Assembly: GCA_007128865.1 (NCBI GenBank)
Contig: SKWP01000201.1
Location: 1-8,643, forward strand
Reading direction: 5' to 3'
DNA: 8,643 bases
Origin: Paracoccaceae bacterium
GTDB lineage: Bacteria; Pseudomonadota; Alphaproteobacteria; Rhodobacterales; Rhodobacteraceae
The position numbers and the translations under genes are program-made. Below, one piece after another: positions 1 to 5,757 of the stretch. Under the pieces are notes generated by a model. The model ran no database searches and was not told where the DNA came from. It saw nothing but the letters and a program-made list of their open reading frames with translations. Numbering within the stretch: the first letter of the stretch is position 1; the number at the start of each line of letters is the position of its first letter.

Positions 1-268
1 AGTCATCGGGCACCGGGCGTTCGGCTGCCGCCTCGGTCAGCAGCCGGGCAACGGCCGAATGCCGGCCGGTGCCTTCGGGGCCGTGCACGAAGAGATTGAA
101 GCGCCGGTGGCGCATGCCGGCGGAAAGCCGGATCGCCTCGATGGCACGAGTCTGGCCGATCAGATGCTCGAGAGGCTCGAGATCGTCCGTGGTTTCGAAA
201 CCCAGCATCGCCGGATCGCAGCGGCGGCGCAGGTCTTCGGGGCTGAGCGCTGTCGGTTGGTCCTTCAT
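1..268 (-). CDS. Lon-like ATP-dependent protease family protein (AAA_32 type), N-terminal part only
   Basis: Only the first 89 codons are present; the gene runs off the left edge. The frame opens at the ATG at 268-266 and begins MKDQPTALSPEDLRRRCDPA. The LSPEDLRR-CDP element, the FETTDDLEPLEHLIGQ stretch (residues 24-39) and the FNLFVHGPEGTGRH nucleotide-binding loop (57-70) are what I know from the N-terminus of Lon-related proteases that lack the classic Lon substrate-binding domain (Pfam AAA_32, with a Lon-type Ser/Lys peptidase at the far end). The last visible residues, VPDD, fit the family's PDDW motif. Full members are usually near 800 residues, so about 90% is missing and the peptidase dyad cannot be checked. 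The P-loop has Arg-His where Lys-Ser/Thr is canonical. No clear Shine-Dalgarno precedes the ATG. The gene diverges from the importer operon at 586, so the two share only the spacer. Likely role: cytoplasmic protein quality control (inferred). Confidence 0.85.
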   Translation of the reverse strand, partial: MKDQPTALSPEDLRRRCDPAMLGFETTDDLEPLEHLIGQTRAIEAIRLSAGMRHRRFNLFVHGPEGTGRHSAVARLLTEAAAERPVPDD

Positions 269-478
269 GGCGTGGAAGACTGGCACGACCTGCGATCCGG
301 GGGAAGGGGAATCGCGGCCCTGCCGCTGCAGGAGCCTCGACAGACAGGGCCTGCGGCAGAGACTCCGGCGAAAGCCTCTTGCCGCCCGGAACGGCCGGTG
401 CGGTGATCGTCTGCCGGGCGTGTGACCGGTGTCCGGGCAGGGGCCGGTGTCAGTGCCACGGCTGGTGTTACATTTTCG

Positions 479-506
479 TTGCAACTTGTTTCAGCGTGCG
501 TCTAAG
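479..506 (+). promoter_or_regulatory. Candidate promoter and 8-bp palindrome upstream of the importer operon
   Basis: TTGCAA at 479-484 (4 of 6 matches to the -35 consensus) is followed after 16 bp by TCTAAG at 501-506 (4 of 6 to the -10 consensus). It lies in the AT-richest part of the spacer, about 80 bp before the first start codon. The perfect palindrome GTTGCAAC at 478-485 overlaps the -35 element and could be half of an operator. The match is weak and rests on the enteric sigma-70 consensus only. Confidence 0.3.
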
Positions 507-551
507 GTGCTTTCACCAACGGGAAGGGCGTGCTGCGAACGGCGCCGGCTC

Positions 552-577
552 AAAAAGAACGAAAAACGAAAAGAAGG
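552..577 (+). promoter_or_regulatory. A-rich leader and ribosome-binding site of the importer ATPase gene
   Basis: The 26 bases before the first gene of the operon are almost all A and G, with ACGAAAA occurring twice, in an otherwise GC-rich region. It ends in AGAAGG (572-577), eight bases before the ATG at 586. This supports that start over an upstream extension of the open frame to 379, whose extra 69 residues are rich in Cys and Arg and unlike any ABC ATPase N-terminus. An unstructured purine-rich leader favours ribosome loading and could be an sRNA target (inference). Confidence 0.6.
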
Positions 578-585
578 CGTGTCGA

Positions 586-1698
586 ATGACCGCAGTCGGT
601 GATGACGGGTTCCTGGAATTTGACCGGGTCCAGAAGAGTTATGACCAGCAGACGCTGGTCGTGCGTGAATTCAATCTCTCGGTGACGCGCGGAGAGTTCG
701 TGACCCTGCTGGGCCCTTCGGGGTCGGGCAAGTCAACCGTTCTGATGATGCTGGCGGGTTTCGAGAGCCTGACCAGCGGCGATATCCGGCTTCAGGGCCG
801 GTCGATCGCGCGGATGGCGCCCTACAAGCGCGACATCGGCATGGTGTTTCAGAACTATGCGCTGTTCCCGCACATGACCATCGCCGAGAACCTCGCCTAT
901 CCGCTGAAGATCCGCAAACGCCCGACGGCCGAGATCAGGTCGAAGGTGCAGGAATACCTCGATCTGGTCGAGCTGGGCGCCTTCGGAAACCGCACGCCCG
1001 CGCAGCTGTCGGGCGGGCAGCGTCAGCGGGTGGCGCTGGCGCGCGCGCTGATCTTCGCGCCCCGTCTGGTGCTGATGGACGAGCCGCTGGGCGCGCTCGA
1101 CAAGAAGCTGCGCGAACAGATGCAGCTCGAGATCACCCGACTGCACAAGCAGCTCGGCTTCACGGTGATCTATGTCACCCACGACCAGACCGAGGCGCTG
1201 ACGATGTCGAACCGCATCGCGGTGTTCAACGCCGGCGTGGTCCAGCAATGCGACGCACCCGACGTGCTGTACGAGACCCCGAGCAACGGCTTTGTCGCCG
1301 ATTTCATCGGCGAGAACAACTTCCTGCCCGGCGAGCTTGTCGGCCTGACCGACGACGTGGCCGAGGTGCGCATCTCGTCGGGCGACGTGATCCGCACGCG
1401 GCGCGCCGATGCCGACCGGCTGGGCATGCGTTGCCAGGTGTCGGTGCGCCCCGAAAAGCTGTTCCTGATGCCGTCGGACCATGCCTTCGACACCAAGTTC
1501 ACGGCGCGGTTCACCAACAAGCTCTATGTCGGCGACTTCATCCGCTATTTCTTTGCCCTGCCGGACGGGACCGAACTGGTCGTCAAGGTGCTCAACGACC
1601 TTGCCGCCCCCGACTATTCCGAGGGCCAGGAGGTGACGCTGGTCGCCGCCACCAAGGATTGCTCGGCCTTTGCCCCGCATCGGCCGGTGCCGGAGTAG
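586..1698 (+). CDS. Polyamine-class ABC importer ATP-binding protein (PotA-like)
   Basis: A 370-residue cytoplasmic ATPase that would power the importer encoded by the next three genes. The ABC domain spans about residues 8-240: Walker A GPSGSGKST (43-51), Q-loop Gln89 in MVFQNYALFPHMT, signature LSGGQ (141-145), Walker B LVLMDEP (161-167), D-loop GALD (169-172) and switch His199 in VTHDQTEA. All catalytic residues are intact. A C-terminal extension of about 130 residues matches the TOBE_2 region typical of PotA/UgpC-type ATPases, including the VRPEK motif, and its length is normal for that class. The ATG at 586 is chosen for its ribosome site. First gene of the operon; 49 bp separate it from the binding-protein gene, and that gap begins with a tiny GGGC-GAAA-GCCC hairpin (1698-1709). 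Paralogues for different ligands look alike, so the substrate is inferred from the neighbours and no symbol is given. Confidence 0.95.
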   Translation: MTAVGDDGFLEFDRVQKSYDQQTLVVREFNLSVTRGEFVTLLGPSGSGKSTVLMMLAGFESLTSGDIRLQGRSIARMAPYKRDIGMVFQNYALFPHMTIAENLAYPLKIRKRPTAEIRSKVQEYLDLVELGAFGNRTPAQLSGGQRQRVALARALIFAPRLVLMDEPLGALDKKLREQMQLEITRLHKQLGFTVIYVTHDQTEALTMSNRIAVFNAGVVQQCDAPDVLYETPSNGFVADFIGENNFLPGELVGLTDDVAEVRISSGDVIRTRRADADRLGMRCQVSVRPEKLFLMPSDHAFDTKFTARFTNKLYVGDFIRYFFALPDGTELVVKVLNDLAAPDYSEGQEVTLVAATKDCSAFAPHRPVPE

Positions 1699-1747
1699 GG
1701 CGAAAGCCCGCCATTGCAAACAAGCATAACAACAGAGGAGAAGGCCC

Positions 1748-2803
1748 ATGAAACCGATGAAACGACTACTCGCTGCAACCGCCGTCGCGGCGCTTGCGCT
1801 GCCGGCGGCGGCGCAGGACATGACGGTGGTGTCCTTCGGCGGCGCCTATGGCGCGGCACAGCGCACCCACATGATCGACCCGTTCATGGCCGCGACCGGC
1901 GTCAACATCCTGTTCGAGGACTATTCGGGCGGCATTGCCGAGATCAAGGCGCAGGTCGAGGCCGGCAACATCCTGTGGGATGTGGTCGATATCGAGGTGA
2001 TCGACCTCGAGCGTGCGTGCTCCGAGGGCCTGCTGGAGGTGATCCCGCGCGACATCCTGCCACCCGGCGATGACGGCACGCCCGCGCTGGAGGATTTCTA
2101 TCCCGAGGCGCTGGCCAGCGAATGCGGTGTCGGCGTGATCTTCTGGTCCACGATCTTCGCCTACAATCAGAACGTCTTCCCCGATGGCGGCCCCAAGACC
2201 ATCGCCGAGCTGTTCGACACCGAGGCCTTCCCCGGCCCCCGCGCGCTGCGTCGCCGCCCGCAGGTGAACATGGAATGGGCGCTGATCGCCGATGGCGTGC
2301 CCAAGGACGAGGTCTATGCCGTCCTGTCCACGCCCGAAGGCCAGCAGCGCGCCTTTGCCAAGCTCGACTCGATCCGCGACAGCGTGGTGTGGTTCGACAG
2401 CTGGAGCCAGGCGCCGGTGCTGCTGAACGACGGTGGCGCGGTGATCGTGCAGTCTGCGAACGGACGTATCTTTGACGCCGTGGTGCAGGAAGACCGCCCG
2501 TTCGAGATGGTCTTCGACGGCCAGCTCTTTGATCTGGACGTCTGGGCGATCGTGCGCGGAACCGACAAGATCGACCTCGCGCACGAGTTCATCGCCTTCG
2601 CCACCGGCACCGTGCCGCTGGCCGGGATGCAGGACGTGGCCTATGGCCCGACCCGCCGGTCGTCGAACCCGCTTGTCGATCCGGCGGTGGTGCCGTTCCT
2701 GCCCTCGTCGCACATCGACATCGGCCTGAAGGCCGACGGCGTGTTCTGGGCCGACTTCGGCGAGACGCTGGGCGAGCAGTTCAACGAGTGGCTGCTGCGC
2801 TAG
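1748..2803 (+). CDS. Periplasmic solute-binding protein of a polyamine-class ABC importer (PotD/YdcS-like)
   Basis: A 351-residue secreted binding protein. A Sec signal peptide is plain: MKPMKR, a hydrophobic core (residues 7-19) and an ALPAAAQ-DM end, with cleavage probably after residue 22 or 23. There is no lipobox cysteine, so it should be free in the periplasm. The mature chain starts with the beta-strand and loop TVVSFGGAYGAAQ, and contains WDVVDIE (77-83), FPGPRALRR (161-169), VNMEWALIADG (173-183) and YGPTRRSS (299-306), which I associate with the COG0687 spermidine/putrescine-type group. Cys91 and Cys126 are the only cysteines and could form a disulphide. Acidic and aromatic residues (Asp217/Trp219, Asp262/Asp264/Trp266) would suit a cationic ligand, but binding residues are inferred. 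The ATG at 1748 follows GAGGAG (1735-1740) at 7 bp; Met4 (1757) is a possible alternative start. A strong hairpin follows the gene. Exact ligand (spermidine, putrescine, opine or other) unknown. Confidence 0.92.
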   Translation: MKPMKRLLAATAVAALALPAAAQDMTVVSFGGAYGAAQRTHMIDPFMAATGVNILFEDYSGGIAEIKAQVEAGNILWDVVDIEVIDLERACSEGLLEVIPRDILPPGDDGTPALEDFYPEALASECGVGVIFWSTIFAYNQNVFPDGGPKTIAELFDTEAFPGPRALRRRPQVNMEWALIADGVPKDEVYAVLSTPEGQQRAFAKLDSIRDSVVWFDSWSQAPVLLNDGGAVIVQSANGRIFDAVVQEDRPFEMVFDGQLFDLDVWAIVRGTDKIDLAHEFIAFATGTVPLAGMQDVAYGPTRRSSNPLVDPAVVPFLPSSHIDIGLKADGVFWADFGETLGEQFNEWLLR

Positions 2804-2821
2804 GTCTTGCTTGCGATCGTT

Positions 2822-2848
2822 CCGGGGGCGGAGCAACGCCGCCCCCGG
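2822..2848 (+). terminator. Strong intercistronic GC hairpin after the binding-protein gene
   Basis: CCGGGGGCGG (2822-2831) pairs perfectly with CCGCCCCCGG (2839-2848) around a 7-base loop AGCAACG, a 10-bp all-GC stem, 18 bases after the binding-protein stop codon. No U-tract follows (the next bases are CATTCCACTACC), so it is not a classic intrinsic terminator. In ABC operons such structures often protect the upstream binding-protein mRNA from 3' decay and lower permease expression. That role is inferred here. The hairpin also argues that the permease starts downstream at 2880 and not at the TTG at 2811. Confidence 0.7.
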
Positions 2849-2879
2849 CATTCCACTACCCTGGTCCGGACAGGCACCC

Positions 2880-4187
2880 ATGGCCGACGCTGCCACAACA
2901 CCGACCGACATGCGCCCTGCGACACCCGGTCCGCGGGCAACCGCCGCGACCGCCGATGTGGCGCTGACTCCGGCGGAACGGCGCGCTGCCCGGGCCGAAT
3001 TGCGGCGCAACCGCCTGATGGCGTTCCTGCTGGTGACGCCGTTGCTGGTGTTCCTGACCTTCGCCTTCATCGCGCCCATTGCCACGATGCTGTTCCGGTC
3101 GGTGCACAGCCCGGCCGTGGCCGAACTGATCCCTGCCACGCTCGAGCGTCTGTCGGAATGGGACGGGCAGGGCCTTCCCGACACCGCGACCCGAACTGCC
3201 TTTGCAAGCGACTTGCGCACCCTGTTTGCCGAGCGCCGATCGGGGCGTCTGGGTGAAGAGATCAACCGCGTGCTGCCCGGCGCCTCGTCCACCATCCAGG
3301 GCACCGCGCGGCGGCTGAACGCCGAGGATCCCGATGCCGTCGCAGCCAGCGGCGCCGAGATGCTATCGGCGCTGAACCCGGCGTGGGACCAGCCTGACAT
3401 CTGGCGCGCCTTGCAGCGTGCCGGGCAGGTCTATACCGACCGTTTCTTTCTGACCGCGCTCGATCTGGAACGGACGCCCGAGGGCGCGATTCAGGCGCGC
3501 ACCTCGGCGCGCATCTACATCGACCTCTACACCAAGACGCTGCGGATGGCGCTGACGATCACGGTGCTGACGATCCTGCTGGGCTATCCGCTGGCCTTCT
3601 TCCTGGCGCAGCAGCCCTCGGGGCGCGCCAACATGCTGATCATCTTCGTGCTGCTGCCGTTCTGGACCTCGCTGCTGGTGCGCACCACGGCCTGGATCGC
3701 GCTGTTGCAGACCAACGGCGTGGTCAATTCCACCCTGATGGCGGTCGGGATCATCGGTGAACCGCTGACATTGCTGTACACCGAATTCGCCACCGTGCTG
3801 GCGATGACGCATATCCTGCTGCCGTTCATGGTGCTGCCGCTCTATGCGGTGATGAAGGGGATCGATCCCAGCTACATGCGCGCGGCAATGTCGATGGGCG
3901 CGCGCCCGATCCGGGCCTGGTGGTCGGTCTATCTGCCGGCCTCGCTGCCGGGGCTGTCGGCCGGCGCGATGCTCGTCTTCATCATCTCGGTGGGCTACTA
4001 CATCACGCCGGCGCTGGTGGGCGGCACCGACGGACAGATGATCTCGAACCTGATCGCCTTCCACATGCAGCAGTCCAACAACTGGGGGCTGGCCGCCGCG
4101 CTCGGCTCGCTGCTGCTGGCGCTGATCCTGGTGATCTATTTCGCCTTCGACCGCTTCGTCGGCGCCAGCAACATCAAGCTGGGGTAG
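2880..4187 (+). CDS. ABC importer inner-membrane permease with large periplasmic insert (PotB-like)
   Basis: One of two channel subunits of the plus-strand importer; 435 residues from the ATG at 2880. A basic cytoplasmic tail (about 1-46, Pro/Ala-rich, then RRAARAELRRNR) precedes TM1 (47-72). The MetI-like core runs from about 220: TM2 223-244, TM3 251-275, TM4 300-322, then the coupling (EAA) loop RAAMSMGARPIRAWWSVYLP (334-353), TM5 357-378 and TM6 405-426. Between TM1 and TM2 lie about 150 mostly polar residues (73-222), predicted periplasmic, where E. coli PotB has only a short loop and totals about 275-285 residues. The core is intact and not frameshifted. The ribosome site is weak (ACAGG just before the start); Met11 at 2910 is an alternative. 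The next gene begins 4 bp after the stop. Start less certain than the gene. Confidence 0.9.
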   Translation: MADAATTPTDMRPATPGPRATAATADVALTPAERRAARAELRRNRLMAFLLVTPLLVFLTFAFIAPIATMLFRSVHSPAVAELIPATLERLSEWDGQGLPDTATRTAFASDLRTLFAERRSGRLGEEINRVLPGASSTIQGTARRLNAEDPDAVAASGAEMLSALNPAWDQPDIWRALQRAGQVYTDRFFLTALDLERTPEGAIQARTSARIYIDLYTKTLRMALTITVLTILLGYPLAFFLAQQPSGRANMLIIFVLLPFWTSLLVRTTAWIALLQTNGVVNSTLMAVGIIGEPLTLLYTEFATVLAMTHILLPFMVLPLYAVMKGIDPSYMRAAMSMGARPIRAWWSVYLPASLPGLSAGAMLVFIISVGYYITPALVGGTDGQMISNLIAFHMQQSNNWGLAAALGSLLLALILVIYFAFDRFVGASNIKLG

Positions 4188-4191
4188 GGGG

Positions 4192-5049
4192 ATGAAACGC
4201 GACTGGCCGGCCTATTTCACCTTCTGGCACAAGCTGGGCGCGCTGTCGCTGAGCTGGTTCTCCTTCGTGGTGCTGTTCTTCCTGATCCTGCCCATCCTGA
4301 TCATCGTGCCGCTGTCCTTCAATGTGGAGCCATTCTTTTCGTTTACCGAAGGCATGCTCCGGCTTGATCCCGCGGCCTATTCCCTGCGCTGGTACCGCGA
4401 GATCCTCGCCAATCCGAACTGGATCCTCGCGATCCAGAACAGCTTCATGATCGGTATCGCCGCAACGGTCATCGCCACGGTGCTGGGCACGCTGGCGGCG
4501 GTCGGCATGACCAGCCGCTACATGCCGTTCAAGAACCTGATCATGGCGGTGATGCTGGCGCCGATGATCGTGCCGTTGATCATCATGGCGGCGGGCATGT
4601 TCTTTTTCTACACCCGCTACAACATCGCCGGAACCTACATCGGGATCATCATGGCCCATGCGGCGCTGGGCATCCCGTTCGTGATGATCTCGGTGATGGC
4701 CACGCTTTCGGGCTTTGACCGTGCGCTCTACCATGCTGGCCTCAGCATGGGTGCAACACCGGTGCGGGCGTTCATGGACATCACCGTGCCGCTGATCCGC
4801 CCCGGCGTGATCTCGGGCGCGCTGTTTGCCTTTGTCACCTCCTTCGACGAGGTGGTGATCGTGATCTTCCTGGCCGGTCCGGGGCAGCGGACGATCCCGC
4901 GCCAGATGTTCGCGGGCTTGCGCGAGCAGATCAATCCGACCATCCTGGCGGTGGCGACGCTGCTCATATTCGTGTCGGTGCTGTTCCTGATTTCGCTGGA
5001 ATTGCTTCGCCGCCGCTCGGAACGCCTGCGCGGGATAACGGAAACCTGA
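4192..5049 (+). CDS. ABC importer inner-membrane permease (PotC-like)
   Basis: Second channel subunit, 285 residues, the usual length for PotC/YdcV-type permeases. A short cytoplasmic N-terminus leads into TM1 (about 22-43, SFVVLFFLILPILIIVPLSF). More helices lie near 82-106, 114-139, 146-170, 203-228 and 250-270. The coupling loop is HAGLSMGATPVRAFMDITVP (181-200), with the conserved Gly at the expected place, and it should dock on the ATPase encoded at 586. SFDEVVIVIFLAGPGQRTIP (217-236) is a stretch I associate with the PotC branch. The ATG lies 4 bp after the upstream stop, and the G-run between them sits directly against the start, so translation is probably coupled to the preceding gene. 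Last gene of the operon; the opposing operon ends 75 bp further on. Confidence 0.93.
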   Translation: MKRDWPAYFTFWHKLGALSLSWFSFVVLFFLILPILIIVPLSFNVEPFFSFTEGMLRLDPAAYSLRWYREILANPNWILAIQNSFMIGIAATVIATVLGTLAAVGMTSRYMPFKNLIMAVMLAPMIVPLIIMAAGMFFFYTRYNIAGTYIGIIMAHAALGIPFVMISVMATLSGFDRALYHAGLSMGATPVRAFMDITVPLIRPGVISGALFAFVTSFDEVVIVIFLAGPGQRTIPRQMFAGLREQINPTILAVATLLIFVSVLFLISLELLRRRSERLRGITET

Positions 5050-5108
5050 CCGCAGAACCCCGAAGCATGCGGGTGGGGGCGAACCGATCAGACCTGCAAA
5101 GCCGCTGC

Positions 5109-5135
5109 CGGCTGCGGGCGGGTATCAGGCAGCCG
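5109..5135. terminator. Weak inverted repeat at the convergent operon ends
   Basis: CGGCTGC (5109-5115) and GCAGCCG (5129-5135) form a 7-bp stem with a 13-base loop, in the gap between the plus-strand permease (ends 5049) and the minus-strand ATPase (ends 5125); the right arm lies within the last codons of the latter. There is no U-tract on either side. It could serve both converging transcripts, but a stem this size can arise by chance in GC-rich DNA. Nothing better was seen in 5050-5124. Confidence 0.25.
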
Positions 5136-5757
5136 TGCCGGTCACGCCCAGAACCGGCCCGCCTGCGGCCTGCGCATCCGCCCGGTCATGGGTCACGAGC
5201 ACCACGGGCAGGTCGCGGGCGCGCGCCCTCTGGAACACGAATTCGCGCATCCGCGCGCGCCGGTCGGTGTCGAGCTTCGAAAACGGTTCGTCGAGCAGCA
5301 GCGCGCGCGGTTCGGACAGAAGCGTGCGCATCAGCGCCACCCGCGCCCTTTCTCCGCCCGAAAGCGTTGCCGGATCGCGCCTGCCCATGCCTTCGAGACC
5401 GGCCTCGGCAAGGGCGTCGGCAATCAGCCGGTCGCGGTCGCGCGCGCCGCTGGCCAGCCCGAAGCCCAGGTTTCCGGCGACCGAAAGATGCGGGAACAGG
5501 ATGTCGTCCTGAAACAGGATGCCCAGGCGCCGCTGATGGGTCGGCAGGCCGGTAATGTCGTGGCCGTCAAGCAGGATGCGCCCGGACGCGCTGAAACCCG
5601 GCGGCAGGGCACCGATCAGCGCCATCAGCAAGGTGGACTTGCCGCATCCCGAAGGCCCCATGATGCTGAGCACCTCGCCCGGCGCGACCCGACAGGAGAG
5701 CGCGACCATGACCGCCCCGTTCCGGCGGATCTCGAGGTTTTCGATCTGCAGGCTCAC
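5125..5757 (-). CDS. ynjD: YnjD-type ABC transporter ATP-binding protein
   Basis: A compact 210-residue cytoplasmic ATPase for the minus-strand importer. Walker A GPSGCGKST (34-42), Q-loop Gln83 in LFQDDILFPHLSV, signature LSGGE (132-136), Walker B ALLLDEP (152-158), D-loop SKLD (160-163) and switch His190 in LVTHDRADA are all present, so it should hydrolyse ATP. It ends shortly after the H-loop and has no TOBE or other regulatory domain, like E. coli YnjD (about 217 residues) and ThiQ. The GTG start (5757-5755) overlaps the permease stop as GTGA, so it is probably translated by coupling. This frame stays open as far upstream as 6621, but the protein sequence becomes ABC-like only from the GTG (VSLQIENLEI), which decides the start. 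The family name rests on the whole gene trio; ThiQ is the nearest alternative. Confidence 0.92.
   Translation of the reverse strand: MSLQIENLEIRRNGAVMVALSCRVAPGEVLSIMGPSGCGKSTLLMALIGALPPGFSASGRILLDGHDITGLPTHQRRLGILFQDDILFPHLSVAGNLGFGLASGARDRDRLIADALAEAGLEGMGRRDPATLSGGERARVALMRTLLSEPRALLLDEPFSKLDTDRRARMREFVFQRARARDLPVVLVTHDRADAQAAGGPVLGVTGTAA

Larger units (their letters stand above)
269..585. other. Divergent intergenic region between the Lon-like gene and the importer operon
   Basis: About 317 bp without a convincing gene. The left two-thirds is GC-rich like coding DNA, and short open frames cross it, but none has family-like protein sequence or a good ribosome site. The octamer CCGGTGTC occurs twice in direct orientation (426-433 and 444-451). 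From about 466 the composition drops to AT-richer DNA, which in such a genome usually marks the control region. The start of the plus-strand operon lies at the right end. The spacer should hold promoters for both directions, but I could not find a credible one for the minus-strand gene. Confidence 0.7.

Noticed and set aside
59..425. Two overlapping plus-strand open frames of 115 and 118 codons
   Set aside because: Their left parts are antisense to the Lon-like coding region, which has family motifs; neither frame resembles a known protein.
379..585. Upstream extension of the PotA-like frame
   Set aside because: The 69 extra residues include many Cys and Arg and no ABC-like sequence; the good ribosome site lies before 586.
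733..1821. Minus-strand open frame of 362 codons
   Set aside because: Antisense to the ABC ATPase gene, with a His/Arg/Gln-rich translation and no recognisable domain.
2864..2871. Palindrome GTCCGGAC just before the PotB-like start
   Set aside because: It has no loop and no flanking symmetry, and 8-bp GC palindromes are common at this composition.
2811..2879. TTG start 23 codons upstream for the PotB-like permease
   Set aside because: It would place the 10-bp hairpin inside the coding region and begin 8 bases after the previous stop without a ribosome site.
1766..3400. Minus-strand open frame of 544 codons
   Set aside because: Antisense shadow of the binding-protein and permease genes; the composition is Arg/Ala/Gly/His-rich and it crosses the intercistronic hairpin.
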